A DNA stretch of 64,000 nucleotides. It comes from Candidatus Polarisedimenticolia bacterium (GTDB lineage: Bacteria; Acidobacteriota; Polarisedimenticolia; Gp22-AA2; AA152). This document shows positions 1-6,986 of this stretch, piece by piece (positions within the stretch are counted from its first letter, which is position 1; each line of letters begins with the position of its first letter). The DNA lies in NCBI GenBank assembly GCA_036004685.1, contig DASYRE010000011.1, forward strand, positions 1 through 64,000, given 5' to 3'. Below the pieces are notes generated by a model that saw only the letters and a list, made by a program, of their open reading frames with translations, ran no database searches and was not told the origin of the DNA. Both the position numbers and the translations under genes were made by a program.

Positions 1-124
1 AGGCTTTGTCCCCCAGGATGCCGACGCGGTACACCTTCCCGGCCGGCTGCGCGCCGGCGGCGAGGGGCGCGGTGAGCATTAGGAGGGCGAGAACGGTGCT
101 GAGCCTAGCGACACCTGGTTTCAT
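1..124 (-). CDS. ABC-type periplasmic substrate-binding protein, N-terminal part (cut by window edge)
   Basis: The minus-strand reading frame starts with ATG at 124-122, preceded by an AAAGGAC ribosome site. It encodes a signal peptide (MKPGVARLSTVLALLMLTAP then an ALA-type cleavage region) and then QPAGKVYRVGILGDKA, where the window ends. The signal peptide plus RVGIL opening is typical of the ABC_sub_bind family of putative ABC transporter substrate-binding proteins. It is the first gene after the attC at 153-245 and so is a cassette gene. Only about 41 residues are visible, so the substrate and completeness are unknown. A second, broken copy of the same kind of opening lies one cassette upstream (247-675). 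Confidence 0.7.
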   Translation of the reverse strand, partial: MKPGVARLSTVLALLMLTAPLAAGAQPAGKVYRVGILGDKA

Positions 125-152
125 ATTGTCCTTTATGGACCGCCAGTAGTCT

Positions 153-245
153 GCCCAACGACCCGCGGTTGAGCGGCCGGCGACCACCGCCGCTCGCATG
201 AAGCAGCCCGGTTGCTCGCCGGTCCGCTCCAACCGCTTGTTAGGC
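153..245 (-). other. attC recombination site (93 bp)
   Basis: Read on the minus strand, the site begins with GCCTAAC (245-239) and ends with GTTGGGC (159-153). The inner arms GCGGTTGGAGC and GCTCAACCGC pair with a single extrahelical base, the hallmark of attC bottom-strand recognition. The upstream gene remnant stops two bases before the site. Confidence 0.85.
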
Positions 246-246
246 G

Positions 247-675
247 TCACGCCGATATCGTTGAGAGGGTCCAACGTAGCAGCGAGTCTGGATATCTCGC
301 GATCATCGTCTCCATGACGTAAACGTCGTTCCTCAAGACTTCGCCGTTCCAGGTATCCGTATCTACGTACCGCCATTACTGGGCTCGAACGGACCCGGTT
401 CGGCGAAGCCCTCGATCGATTCGACCTTTGCGTAGTTCTCGGCGATGCTCTCGGGTGTCAGACGTGCATCGTAGAAGCCAGGTCCCATGACGATAGCGAT
501 ACGCTGGATTACGCCGGAAGGCTTCAACCGGTGGCGTAGCGCGTGCCAGCCCGACTGTCAGGACTCCGATCCGGACGGCCTTTGCTGGCGGCTGCGCATC
601 CGAGGCGAGCGGCAGAGCGAACAGGAGGACTACGACGGCGGTAGCGAGCTTGGTCACGGCGAACCTCACAACCAT
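247..675 (-). pseudogene. Decayed chimeric cassette gene: binding-protein start joined to unrelated tail
   Basis: From ATG 675-673 the first 53 or so codons encode a signal peptide and AKAVRIGVLTVG, like the start of an ABC_sub_bind binding protein. After VEAFR the frame loses sense. A neighbouring frame then carries a plausible protein tail (IAIVMGPGFYDARLTPESIA onward, ending near 368), and a third frame carries WNGEVLRNDVYVMETMIARY onward to a TGA at 249-247, two bases before attC. The last two pieces could be one protein tail split by a frameshift. I see a deletion or fusion plus at least one frameshift. What the tail belongs to is not certain; the first part resembles the end of a short-chain dehydrogenase-like protein. 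Confidence 0.55.
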
Positions 676-753
676 CCCTCCCGGGGAAGCACTCTACCGA
701 ACACTACCTCAATGATCGCTTCAGTCCTCATCGGTGGTCGGCTCCACTTGTCT

Positions 754-823
754 GCCGAACGTCGGCGCTGAGCGGTCGGGGCGAGCAACGCGAGCCCCGG
801 TCCGCTCCAGCGGCTTGTTCGCC
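754..823 (-). other. attC recombination site (70 bp)
   Basis: Minus-strand reading: GGCGAAC (823-817) at the start and GTTCGGC (760-754) at the end. The arms GCTGGAGC and GCTCAGC pair with one extrahelical base, around a central stem GGGGCTCG/CGCCCC. It follows the stop codon of the metallophosphoesterase gene by 23 bases. Confidence 0.8.
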
Positions 824-846
824 GCCTCACGAGCGCGCGGACGCGA

Positions 847-1899
847 CTACTGTCGTGGGGTGACATTCGCGGCAACCAGACGCGGCCGGAACGTGAACAC
901 GTTCGGATCGCTGGCGTCAACCGTGACGTGGACCCAGTGGTGATACGGAGAACCAAACGTCTCGACGCGCGTAAAGTTTTCGAGTGCCGGAGTCACCACG
1001 GTGCCACGCACAGGTCTCGGACTCAGCGGCTTGTCAATCCTGAAGAAGTGGCTGTCCCCGTGGACCAGCACCACCGGCTTGCCGAAAGCCGCGGCCTCAT
1101 TCTGAAGATTCAAACGGAGATCGGCATAGCCACTGGGATTCTGCGGCGTACCCGGAAATGGTGGAAACTCAGGAAAGGGGTTCGCCTGTTGCAGGATCAT
1201 GATGGCTCGGCTGTGGCTAGCCCTTGCATGATCGAAACCCTGCCGCTGCCAGGCGACATTGGCCCGGGTGCGCTCGGCGTATTCCGCGTCGCCCTCGGGA
1301 GTGCGCCCGAGCCCGTTGTTGCTGCCTGTGACGTGCAACGTGAGAAAGGTCACGCCGCCCATATCCCAGCGGACGTTCTCTCGGTACTTGGCGAATGCGG
1401 CATCCGGACCCTGACTTTGTCGGGTCAGCGCGAACGTGCGTTGGCCGAGCGTGTGATTGCCGTCGAAGAAGACCGTCCTCAACTTGGCGAGGCGCTCGAT
1501 CGGATCGCCGCCGGGGACAGCCGGCTCGTGGCAGTCGGTCCATTCGTTGTCGCCTGGGGTGTACACGAGTGGGTGGATCGACGCGCGGAACTGCGCCAAG
1601 CGTCGGGCCCAGAACTCATTCGTGCAGCTGTATCGCGGCGAGGACAGATCGCCAACATGAACGATGAACGCGAGCCCAGTGTTCCGATTCAGATCAGCGA
1701 ACACGTTCTCGAGCCATGGTTCCTCCCGGGGGAAGTAGCCAAGGTCCCCGATGAGCGCGAACGTGAACCCAGGGCCAAGAGCGGCCGGAGCCTGGCTCCG
1801 CGCCAGCGTGGACGCCGTGACGACGAATCCGACGGCGACCGCGACCACGGCGACGACGAACAGAGTCGCTCGCACGCCTCCTGGCTTCAAGGTCTTCAT
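847..1899 (-). CDS. Membrane-anchored or exported metallophosphoesterase (cassette gene)
   Basis: A 350-residue protein that starts with ATG at 1899 after GGGAGACGG. Residues 10-35 form a hydrophobic signal or anchor segment. The calcineurin-type metallophosphoesterase motifs follow in order: IGDLG, VHVGDLS, PGDNEW, then a late VHGDSHFF supplying the metal-binding histidines. The family hydrolyses phosphomonoesters or phosphodiesters with two metal ions. The exported location suggests action outside the cytoplasm, but the substrate cannot be told. It sits between two attC sites and fills its cassette, so it is mobile cargo; at about 1 kb it is long for a cassette gene. Confidence 0.85.
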   Translation of the reverse strand: MKTLKPGGVRATLFVVAVVAVAVGFVVTASTLARSQAPAALGPGFTFALIGDLGYFPREEPWLENVFADLNRNTGLAFIVHVGDLSSPRYSCTNEFWARRLAQFRASIHPLVYTPGDNEWTDCHEPAVPGGDPIERLAKLRTVFFDGNHTLGQRTFALTRQSQGPDAAFAKYRENVRWDMGGVTFLTLHVTGSNNGLGRTPEGDAEYAERTRANVAWQRQGFDHARASHSRAIMILQQANPFPEFPPFPGTPQNPSGYADLRLNLQNEAAAFGKPVVLVHGDSHFFRIDKPLSPRPVRGTVVTPALENFTRVETFGSPYHHWVHVTVDASDPNVFTFRPRLVAANVTPRQ

Positions 1900-1995
1900 G
1901 AGCCGTCTCCCGTACTTCGCAATCGGAATGGTCCTCGAACTGGGGTTGAGCGTTGCGACCTCGATAAGGGCTCCACGTATCAGACACTCCCCGGC

Positions 1996-2055
1996 GGCGA
2001 ACGCCTGAATTAAGCCGCGCCGCGAAGCGGCGTCGGCTTGAATGAATTGTTAGGC
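1996..2055 (-). other. attC recombination site (60 bp)
   Basis: Minus-strand reading: GCCTAAC (2055-2049), then arms TTCAAGCCG and CGGCTTAA around a GCCGC-TTCG-CGGCG stem-loop, ending with GTTCGCC (2002-1996). The 60-bp size and the extrahelical base fit a classical 59-base-element. The final R' box departs from GTTRRRY in its last bases. If read through, the site gives the peptide SFKPTPLRG, a known translation of this kind of attC. Confidence 0.85.
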
Positions 2056-2085
2056 CGCACTTGCCGCGCCATTTCAGTGTCGCCC

Positions 2086-2427
2086 TTAGGATTGTGGGTC
2101 GAACCCGAAGACGCGCAGTTCTTGGTCGCACCGACAGGCCTTGGCGATACGCGCCGCCCACGCGATGGCCTCGTCGCGCGAAGGCAGTTCCAACACGGTG
2201 AAGCCGCCGTCGAGCGTGGGCGCCCAAGGATAGCCACCCATTGCAACCGTGCCGTCAGCCGAGACGAGCACGGGCGGTACGTCTTCGTCGATTCCGCCGC
2301 CGAAGACGTAAACACCGGCGGCTTTCGCCTCATCAATCACAGCGTGCGCGTCGCGGCCTACCGCTCCCCATTCGCTATCGGGCACAACCATTGCCGCGCT
2401 TGGAAAAGAGATCAGGTATTTGGCCAT
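2086..2427 (-). CDS. YCII-related domain protein (cassette gene)
   Basis: A 113-residue protein with an excellent ribosome site (CAGGAGGAGCACC) before ATG 2427. It starts MAKYLISFPSAAM, has VYVFGGGIDEDVPPV and a DGGFTVLELPSRDEAI segment, and ends in a cysteine-containing region. This matches the YCII/DGPF family of small dimeric alpha-beta proteins related to YciI, whose physiological roles are mostly unknown. It occupies one complete cassette between the attC sites at 1996-2055 and 2473-2540. YCII-type proteins are frequent cargo in environmental cassettes (general knowledge). Confidence 0.8.
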   Translation of the reverse strand: MAKYLISFPSAAMVVPDSEWGAVGRDAHAVIDEAKAAGVYVFGGGIDEDVPPVLVSADGTVAMGGYPWAPTLDGGFTVLELPSRDEAIAWAARIAKACRCDQELRVFGFDPQS

Positions 2428-2472
2428 GGTGCTCCTCCTGGGAATTGACGGCGGTCGTGAAACGTATGTGCG

Positions 2473-2540
2473 GCCTAACGCATAGCCGTTAACCCGCGGG
2501 CGCGCCCTTCGCGACCGTCGGGTTCAAGGGCTGGTTCGGC
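2473..2540 (-). other. attC recombination site (68 bp)
   Basis: Minus-strand reading: GCCGAAC (2540-2534), arms TTGAACCCG and CGGGTTAA with the extrahelical C, a GC-rich central loop, and GTTAGGC (2479-2473). It lies 7 bases after the stop of the upstream gene (2548). Confidence 0.85.
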
Positions 2541-2547
2541 TGCGTGC

Positions 2548-3369
2548 TCATGGCGTGTCGCTGCTAATTCGAATTTCAAGTACAACTTTCGTCTCAGCCC
2601 CACGGTCAAACGACTTTTTCCGATGACGCTGGAGTACGTAGTCAATTTCGACCCGTCGTCCGGGAGCGTAATTGCGAGCGAGATTTACAGAATTGGCTTC
2701 GCGAGTCCATTGCGAAAGCTCACCCTCCCCAGACAGAACCTCGAACTCGGGCCAATCATTCATGCTGCCCATGTAAACGCGTTCGATAATGCCGGAGGTA
2801 GTGTGTACGGGAAGATCGCCGTTATCGATCTTGCCCCACCACTCAGCCGAGCCTATGAGTCCATGAGTGGGCTCGATCCCGAATTCCTGAGTGGTGAGCG
2901 TCGCCTGCCGAATCGTTCCCAGCCTGTCTGGATCGTCCTTCAGGCAGTAAATGGTCTTCATAGGGCCAGCTACCGGTCGCGGCAAGGGAAGATTTGTGAC
3001 CGGGTCGATGGTTCCCATGAACGCCGGACCCGGATAGGCTGCCACGACGCGAATAGACCCGACGATACTCCCGTTGAGACCAAGAAGGTGTTCGGCCGGC
3101 ACCCACAACTCCCGATGAGAACTTCCACCGACAGTGCGCACAGGATATTTCTGAGCGAACGTGTCCTTCAGCTCGAATTCAGTCACGAACCCCGCAAATC
3201 CTGAAAATTCGTCCCTCGTGTTCCAATCGCGGGCGATTTGCTCCGCGTACGATCGTTCTAGAACCGGGTAGAACACTTCCTGTCCGGCGAGGCGGGGCGG
3301 GAAAGCGCGAAACCTGCTCCCCATAATCAAATGAAGTTCTGATAGACCCACGGGTCTAAAGAGGATCAC
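2548..3369 (-). CDS. Two-domain hypothetical protein (cassette gene)
   Basis: A 273-residue protein with GTG start at 3369 and a GAGGTAAT ribosome site. No signal peptide is present. The first 110 residues (MILFRPVGLSELHLI, FYPVLERSYAEQIARDWNTR, GFAGFVTEFEL) resemble a domain often annotated as ADP-ribosylation/crystallin J1-like; I know this from annotation habits, not from a catalytic motif I can verify. From residue 138 a second block (KTIYCLKDDPDRLG, GLIGSAEWWGKI, VYMGSMNDWPEF, KSFDRGAETK) resembles small stand-alone hypothetical proteins. It may therefore be a fusion of two cassette genes. The function is unknown. It is the first recognisable cassette at the right end of the array. Confidence 0.7.
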   Translation of the reverse strand: MILFRPVGLSELHLIMGSRFRAFPPRLAGQEVFYPVLERSYAEQIARDWNTRDEFSGFAGFVTEFELKDTFAQKYPVRTVGGSSHRELWVPAEHLLGLNGSIVGSIRVVAAYPGPAFMGTIDPVTNLPLPRPVAGPMKTIYCLKDDPDRLGTIRQATLTTQEFGIEPTHGLIGSAEWWGKIDNGDLPVHTTSGIIERVYMGSMNDWPEFEVLSGEGELSQWTREANSVNLARNYAPGRRVEIDYVLQRHRKKSFDRGAETKVVLEIRISSDTP

Positions 3370-3383
3370 CTATTACCTCGTTC

Positions 3384-3692
3384 GCCGAACTAGTCTTGTG
3401 CCGATCTCCGATATTTTGTAGTCGCGCAAGCCTGCAGCATCTGCCGGGTATTCCACGGGACGGGTCCGGAGCCCAAGGGAATGATGATACAGGCGTTCGT
3501 GGGAAGGATGCGGCGATAAAAAAATAGGGACGGACGATAGAGCCTGTCTCGAATAGATTTTGGGGCTGACGGGCGTGTTGAAAAAGGCGAAGGGCATCGG
3601 GAGCGCGGAGGAGTGTCCAGTTCCCGGACTATGGCTGAACATGGGGGTAAATGGAGCCTCTCCAGTGAAGGCTGGGTGAACGGCTCCGATCC
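3384..3692. other. Gene-poor junction to the right of the cassette array
   Basis: On the minus strand GTTCGGC (3390-3384) lies 15 bases before the first cassette gene and could be the crossover box of an attI or of a lost attC. No matching R'' arm or palindrome is found within 150 bases to the right, so I do not call it attC. The rest of the stretch holds no convincing gene. A 30-codon minus-strand tail ending at 3373 could be a gene remnant, and GTGTTGAAAAAGGC near 3570 resembles some insertion-sequence ends but has no partner. Confidence 0.4.
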
Positions 3693-5102
3693 GTGGGTGC
3701 TGAGGAAACTATAGTCCGGGGAGGGGCGGGGCGCAAGAAGTGGTGCTGGAAGGGCGCAGCAGGCTTCAACAGGAGAGGCCGCGAATCCTCTCCCACATTA
3801 AAAGTCGCACGGCCGTATCCGCACCGGGCTCTCGCGGCTCCGCCGCCTGGCCCGGGGCACGGTGCCCTTGGGACACTTGGGACGTTCGGCTCCTACCTCG
3901 GCAGTGGCGGCTGGGGAAATGCGGGTTGGGACGGGTGCATTTACTACATCCCCGAAAGTGAGATCAGCTGCAGTGGACGCCCCGACCTCGGAGTCGTGGA
4001 TTACGTGATCGCCGGAATCGATCCCGAGTCTCCCAACGTGGCCAGGATGGCGGCGGTCTCGGTGGACTTCAACGAGTTGTTGGATGCGTACGTTCTCGAC
4101 AACGCCGGTGCGCAGCCGGTGGATGGAGACCCTTGCGGAGGGGACGCTGTGTCCAGCATCTCAGGTCCCGTGAACTGCATACCGATCCCGGTACCGGCCA
4201 TCGTCGCATCGACCGGCGGCGAGGCGCCCACCCTCACGCTGGGAATCGGGGAGGTGTCTGGAATTCCGCTCCTCGATGACTGCCTCATCGCCGAGACCCG
4301 CGCCACGAACTGCCCGAGGAACCTCTATGCGGCTCGCGTCCTCATGTACCAGCGCGCTTCCTGCGCCACCGGAACCGGCGCCGGGCTCGACCTGAGGGCC
4401 TTTCTTTACCTCCCGCCTCCGCCGGCGGGCACCCTCGCGGTGCTGGCGAACTGGCGAGTATTCAGCGTGGAGGACCAGAACCTGAACCAGGCTCTGGACG
4501 CCGGCGAGGACGGATCGAACGGCGGCGAGGTCGACGGCCTGTTGGACCCGTTGCTCATTGGAGGGACCGCGGCCACCGAGGTCACTGTTTCGCTCCCGAC
4601 CATGCCGGGCGCCACGGACTGTCTCTACTTCGCCCTCGCCATCGGTCTGGACAACAACCGCCTGTTCGTCGATCAACCGACCAACACCATCGTCGGCGAG
4701 ATGGTCTTCAGCCCGATGGTCTCCGTCAACCCCACCCCGATAGCCCTCAATGTCCCGCCCCCGTCCGACACGGTACTCTCGATCACCGCCCGCAAATCCG
4801 GCGGCACAGTCACCGTCGCCTGGACCAGCGGGAACGAGCTGGCCACGGCGGGGTTCAACGTCATCGGGGTCGGCAAGAACGGCAGTGAGAGGAGACTCAA
4901 TGCCAGCTTGATCCCGGCCAAGGAGGGAACGACCGGGCTGGGCGCCGATTATGGTGTGACCTTCGAGACGGCCCGGCTCAAGGGCTCCAGCGCCGTCATC
5001 GTCGAGCTGGTCAAGTTCGACGGTTCCACTCAGCGCTTCGGGCCGGTCCTCGTATCGGGCAGGGCCGCCTGCGACGGCCGCTGCCCCGGGCCATCGGACT
5101 AA
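3693..5102 (+). CDS. Secreted or surface hypothetical protein, probably 5'-truncated
   Basis: The open frame runs 469 codons from a GTG at 3693, but the first 55 or so residues are arginine- and glycine-rich and unlike a protein start, and no signal peptide is present. Natural-looking sequence begins near GTLGTFGSYLGSGGWGN. The middle has paired cysteines and acidic repeats (EDQNLNQALDAGEDGSNGG) that suggest an extracytoplasmic, possibly calcium-binding protein. The end (VTVAWTSGNELATAGFNVIG) is like the beta-sandwich modules seen before the C terminus of exported proteins in Acidobacteriota-type genomes. I infer that the 5' end was lost at the junction with the cassette array or by a frameshift. 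The function is unknown. Confidence 0.6.
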   Translation: MGAEETIVRGGAGRKKWCWKGAAGFNRRGRESSPTLKVARPYPHRALAAPPPGPGHGALGTLGTFGSYLGSGGWGNAGWDGCIYYIPESEISCSGRPDLGVVDYVIAGIDPESPNVARMAAVSVDFNELLDAYVLDNAGAQPVDGDPCGGDAVSSISGPVNCIPIPVPAIVASTGGEAPTLTLGIGEVSGIPLLDDCLIAETRATNCPRNLYAARVLMYQRASCATGTGAGLDLRAFLYLPPPPAGTLAVLANWRVFSVEDQNLNQALDAGEDGSNGGEVDGLLDPLLIGGTAATEVTVSLPTMPGATDCLYFALAIGLDNNRLFVDQPTNTIVGEMVFSPMVSVNPTPIALNVPPPSDTVLSITARKSGGTVTVAWTSGNELATAGFNVIGVGKNGSERRLNASLIPAKEGTTGLGADYGVTFETARLKGSSAVIVELVKFDGSTQRFGPVLVSGRAACDGRCPGPSD

Positions 5103-5107
5103 GGACG

Positions 5108-5147
5108 CCGCGGGCACTCCCATGCCGCGAAGCTACGGCGCCCGCGG
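5108..5147. terminator. Possible bidirectional stem between convergent genes
   Basis: The inverted repeat CCGCGGGC (5108-5115) and GCCCGCGG (5140-5147) with a 24-base loop lies between the convergent genes ending at 5102 and 5235. There is no T tract, so intrinsic termination is uncertain. Confidence 0.3.
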
Positions 5148-5234
5148 TCATCATTCTACCGTCGGCTCTCCGAAATCTCGCCATGCGGCGGGTTGACCCG
5201 CGGCGGGACTTCCGCCGTCGGGTCCAAACCGCTC

Positions 5235-6986
5235 CTAATTCTTCGGCTTCGCCGGGGCCGCCGCCGGGGACTTCCCGGCCGGAGCCTTCGGCGGATCCCC
5301 CTTGCCGGAGCCGGACGCGACGTCGGGGGCGAGACCCTGAAGGTATCCGAGGGATCTCAGCACCTCGCGCAACCGGGGATCGGGGGAGGGAGCGCCGGCG
5401 TCGGGGACGAGCTGCGGCTTCCCTTTGACGAGCCGCCATCCCTCCAGGAAGTCCCTTCTCTTTTGCGCCAGGATGGGAGCGGCCATGTAGACGCTCCGCT
5501 TCTCCCACCCCGTCGGATCGTTGGCGCGGAAGAACTCCGCCTCCGGCCGGGCATAACCTTGCGGCGCCTCTTCGTAGAGGATCAGCTTGGTGGGCATCTC
5601 GCAGATCATCGAGGCGCGCCCGGTCGGCAGCGCCCCGGCGGGGGAAGTCTCGGCGAAGGCGGGCCGCTGCGTCTCCTTGCGGGTGGCAACCGTCGGCTCG
5701 ACGTTGCGCTGGATCCCCTGGAGGCCGGATGGCACGGGGAGGCCCATCATGCTCAGGAGCGTCGGAAAGAGGTCGACCGTGTCGCAGGTCCGGCGCATCT
5801 GGTCCGCCCTCGCCAGGATTGCCGGGTAGCTCATGACGACGGGGACGCGGAGCGCCGAGTCGTACAGGGAGGCGCCGTGCCCGAACAGCCCGCGCTCGCC
5901 GAAATCCTCCCCGTGCGTCGACGTCACGACGAACAGCGCCTTCTTCCAGTAGCCGCGCGAGTTGAGCGCGTCCCGCAGCGAGCGCAGTTGGGCGTCGTTG
6001 TAATAAAGGGCCCCGTCGTAGACGTTGCGGGCGGCGCGGGCGAACCGATCGGGGTCGGCCTTCAGCGCTTTCAGGTCCGCGACGGTCGTCATGCCGAGGT
6101 TGCCCGGTCGGATCCGCAGGAGCCTGGCGCGGACTTCCGAGTACCACTTGTATTCGGCGTCGTCGGTGAAGCGGCGCCCTTCCGGGGCGGGGGCGCCGAA
6201 CGGTTCGAGCGGATCGCCGGAAAGGACCACGACGAAGACGGGGGCCGGAGAATTCCGCCGGTCGAGCCAGGCCAGGATGCTCCGGTTGAGCGTCGCGGAG
6301 GTCTCGCCGGGACCCCGGGGCGGCGCCGGACCGAAGGGTCCCGGGATCTCCTCGATCCAGTCGAAGCCCTGGTCGAGTCCGCTGAGCGCCCCGACAAGCG
6401 GATGGGCCGAGAAAAGGGCGGTTTGGTAGCCGTTTTCCCTCATCACTTCGGCCAGGGTCTTGGCGGACGCGGGCAGGCGATCGCCCGCTTTCTGGAGGCC
6501 GTGCGCGGACGGGTAGAGGGAAGTGAGAATCGACGCCACCGACGTCACGGTCCAGGGCGAGACGGAGTAGGCGGCGAGATAGGTCATCCCTTCCCCCATC
6601 AGCGTCGAGACATTCGTCATGGTCATCCGATCGTAGCCGTGGGCCGGGAGCTCGAACGCGCCCAGACCGTCGATCAGGTAGAGGAAGAGATGGTGCCTCG
6701 AGCCGGGCGGCGCGGCGAGACGCTCCCCTTGGGGCCGGGGAGGGGGCGCTGCGATTTTCTTTCCCTCTTGATCCAGGAGAACGGGGGGCGCGGGGTCCGC
6801 GCCGTTCGCAGAGCCTTGGGCCGCGGCGGACAAGGGAGCTTCGCCCGGCGTCGCCGCCGGCTCGCGGGACGGGCTGGGAGCTTTCGCAGGGGACGCCGCC
6901 TTTCCGGCCCCCGCGGGGAGCGCCATGACGATGACGAGAAGCAGCGCCGGCGGAAGGCGCAGACGGCGACGAGGGACGGCCCTCAC
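5235..6986 (-). CDS. Sulfatase-like (alkaline phosphatase superfamily) exported hydrolase
   Basis: A 583-residue protein. GTG at 6986 overlaps the stop of the upstream cysM-like gene by 4 bases (GTGA) and gives a clean signal peptide (RRRLRLPP ALLLVIVMALPAGAG); a longer frame upstream is a shadow. The core has the sulfatase/phosphodiesterase fold signatures: LYLIDGLGAF for metal binding, a nucleophile region SPWTVTSVASILTSLYP, STHGEDFGERGLFGHG and LFPTLLSMMGLP. The CxPxR motif needed for formylglycine is absent and the nucleophile position aligns to threonine, as in LtaS-like and other sulfatase-like transferases or hydrolases. It is thus probably not a formylglycine-dependent sulfatase. Alanine/proline/lysine-rich tails flank the domain. 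It is the last gene of the sulfur-carrier operon. Confidence 0.8.
   Translation of the reverse strand: MRAVPRRRLRLPPALLLVIVMALPAGAGKAASPAKAPSPSREPAATPGEAPLSAAAQGSANGADPAPPVLLDQEGKKIAAPPPRPQGERLAAPPGSRHHLFLYLIDGLGAFELPAHGYDRMTMTNVSTLMGEGMTYLAAYSVSPWTVTSVASILTSLYPSAHGLQKAGDRLPASAKTLAEVMRENGYQTALFSAHPLVGALSGLDQGFDWIEEIPGPFGPAPPRGPGETSATLNRSILAWLDRRNSPAPVFVVVLSGDPLEPFGAPAPEGRRFTDDAEYKWYSEVRARLLRIRPGNLGMTTVADLKALKADPDRFARAARNVYDGALYYNDAQLRSLRDALNSRGYWKKALFVVTSTHGEDFGERGLFGHGASLYDSALRVPVVMSYPAILARADQMRRTCDTVDLFPTLLSMMGLPVPSGLQGIQRNVEPTVATRKETQRPAFAETSPAGALPTGRASMICEMPTKLILYEEAPQGYARPEAEFFRANDPTGWEKRSVYMAAPILAQKRRDFLEGWRLVKGKPQLVPDAGAPSPDPRLREVLRSLGYLQGLAPDVASGSGKGDPPKAPAGKSPAAAPAKPKN

Larger units (their letters stand above)
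1..3390 (-). mobile_element. Integron gene-cassette array (attC array without visible integrase)
   Basis: Four attC-type recombination sites in the same orientation separate short genes that all lie on the minus strand, each followed closely by the next attC. This is the layout of integron gene cassettes. Every site has an R''-type box (RYYYAAC) and an R'-type box (GTTRRRY or a close variant), with inner imperfect inverted arms containing an extrahelical base, as known for attC. The array continues past the left edge of the window. The right limit is set at the last R'-like box (3384-3390). No integron integrase gene is seen to the right, so within this window it is a cassette array lacking an integrase (CALIN type), or one cut off from it. 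Confidence 0.85.

Noticed and set aside
3384-3450. A fifth attC or attI site at the right end of the array
   Set aside because: Only one R'-like box is present. No second box or paired arm was found to the right, so the site cannot be called.
3560-3600. Insertion-sequence end (GTGTTGAAAAAGGC)
   Set aside because: No inverted partner, no target duplication and no transposase gene nearby.
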